Source of the DNA: Bacillota bacterium
Lineage (GTDB): Bacteria > Bacillota > Bacilli > Bacillales_B > DSM-18226
Assembly: GCA_021821235.1 (NCBI GenBank)
Contig: JAKACS010000259.1
Location: 1 to 5,553 of the forward strand
Length of the DNA: 5,553 nucleotides
Direction: 5' to 3'
The position numbers were made by a program, and so were the translations under genes. Below the pieces are notes generated by a model, which saw nothing but the letters and a program-made list of their open reading frames with translations, had not been told where the DNA came from and did no database searches. Below are positions 5,461 through 5,553 of this stretch, in pieces (position 1 is the stretch's first letter; each line of letters starts with the position of its first letter).

Positions 5461-5553
5461 TTTATCCGCGGAGTTTGGTTTGTTCATCCGTATTTCGGTC
5501 TGCCGCGGACTCTTATCCGCGGAGTTTGGCCGTTTATCCGCGGGAATTTCCCT
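5461..5553. repeat. Degenerate 21-bp tandem repeat running off the window
   Basis: Units of 21 bp can be laid end to end: 5461-5481, 5482-5502 (diverged), a 9-bp remnant at 5503-5511, 5512-5532 and 5533-5553. The best-kept core, TTATCCGCGGAGTTTGG, is identical at 5462-5478 and 5513-5529; TTATCCGCGG appears again at 5534-5543, and a worn copy begins at 5483. Each core contains the palindrome CCGCGG. Because 21 is a multiple of three and the remnant is also in phase, a plus frame from 5461 stays open and spells about Phe-Ile-Arg-Gly-Val-Trp-Pro per unit. The minus strand is also open. No start codon with a ribosome binding site leads into either frame, so I regard it as a noncoding intergenic repeat. 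From memory, similar repeats are common between genes in Bacillaceae. Confidence 0.75.

Noticed and set aside
5452..5553. Open plus-strand frame through the 21-bp repeat, with a possible TTG start at 5452
   Set aside because: There is no ribosome binding site before the TTG. Openness follows from a 21-bp unit without stops, and the opposite strand is just as open, so it is not evidence of a gene.
1..5553. Mobile element, CRISPR array, toxin-antitoxin, phage or defence genes
   Set aside because: No transposase, integrase, spaced identical repeats, target-site duplications or defence domains are visible. The four genes are intact housekeeping-type transporters and an oxidoreductase.

Overview
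The window looks like chromosomal DNA from a low-GC Gram-positive bacterium of the Bacillaceae (Bacillus, Neobacillus or Cytobacillus type). The reasons are AT-rich intergenic DNA, strong AGGAGG-like ribosome binding sites 6-8 nt before ATG starts, good SigA-type promoters, and proteins that resemble B. subtilis YfnA and YocS and Geobacillus ApcT. The genus is an inference from remembered sequences, not a search.

Layout, left to right. Positions 1-338 hold no gene. They contain a rho-independent terminator for an unseen plus-strand gene to the left, an imperfect ~52-bp-period direct repeat with hairpin potential, an AT-rich stretch, and the terminator of the first gene. Positions 339-1754 (minus) encode a CAT-type amino acid/proton symporter (YfnA/GkApcT type). 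A 245-bp divergent intergenic region then carries one promoter for that gene and one for 2000-2965 (plus), a sodium-coupled transporter of the bile acid:sodium symporter (BASS) family (YocS type). A hairpin terminator at 2972-2996 sits between this gene and the convergent gene 2998-3864 (minus), a beta-hydroxyacid dehydrogenase of the 3-hydroxyisobutyrate dehydrogenase / semialdehyde reductase superfamily. A second divergent region (3865-4010) leads to 4011-5429 (plus), a second and different APC amino acid permease of the AAT/YvbW-like kind. The right end (5461-5553) is a degenerate 21-bp tandem repeat that runs off the window.

The four genes alternate in orientation, and each appears to be a single-gene transcription unit. 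Three are membrane transporters for small organic substrates and one is a soluble NAD(P)-dependent oxidoreductase, so the theme is small-metabolite uptake and turnover. Nothing shows that they form one pathway. A working link between the BASS transporter (relatives carry pantoate or ketopantoate) and the neighbouring hydroxyacid dehydrogenase is possible but speculative.

I looked for a new defence, mobile or regulatory system and found none. All four genes are intact members of known families. The least explained DNA is the two repeat families at the window ends.
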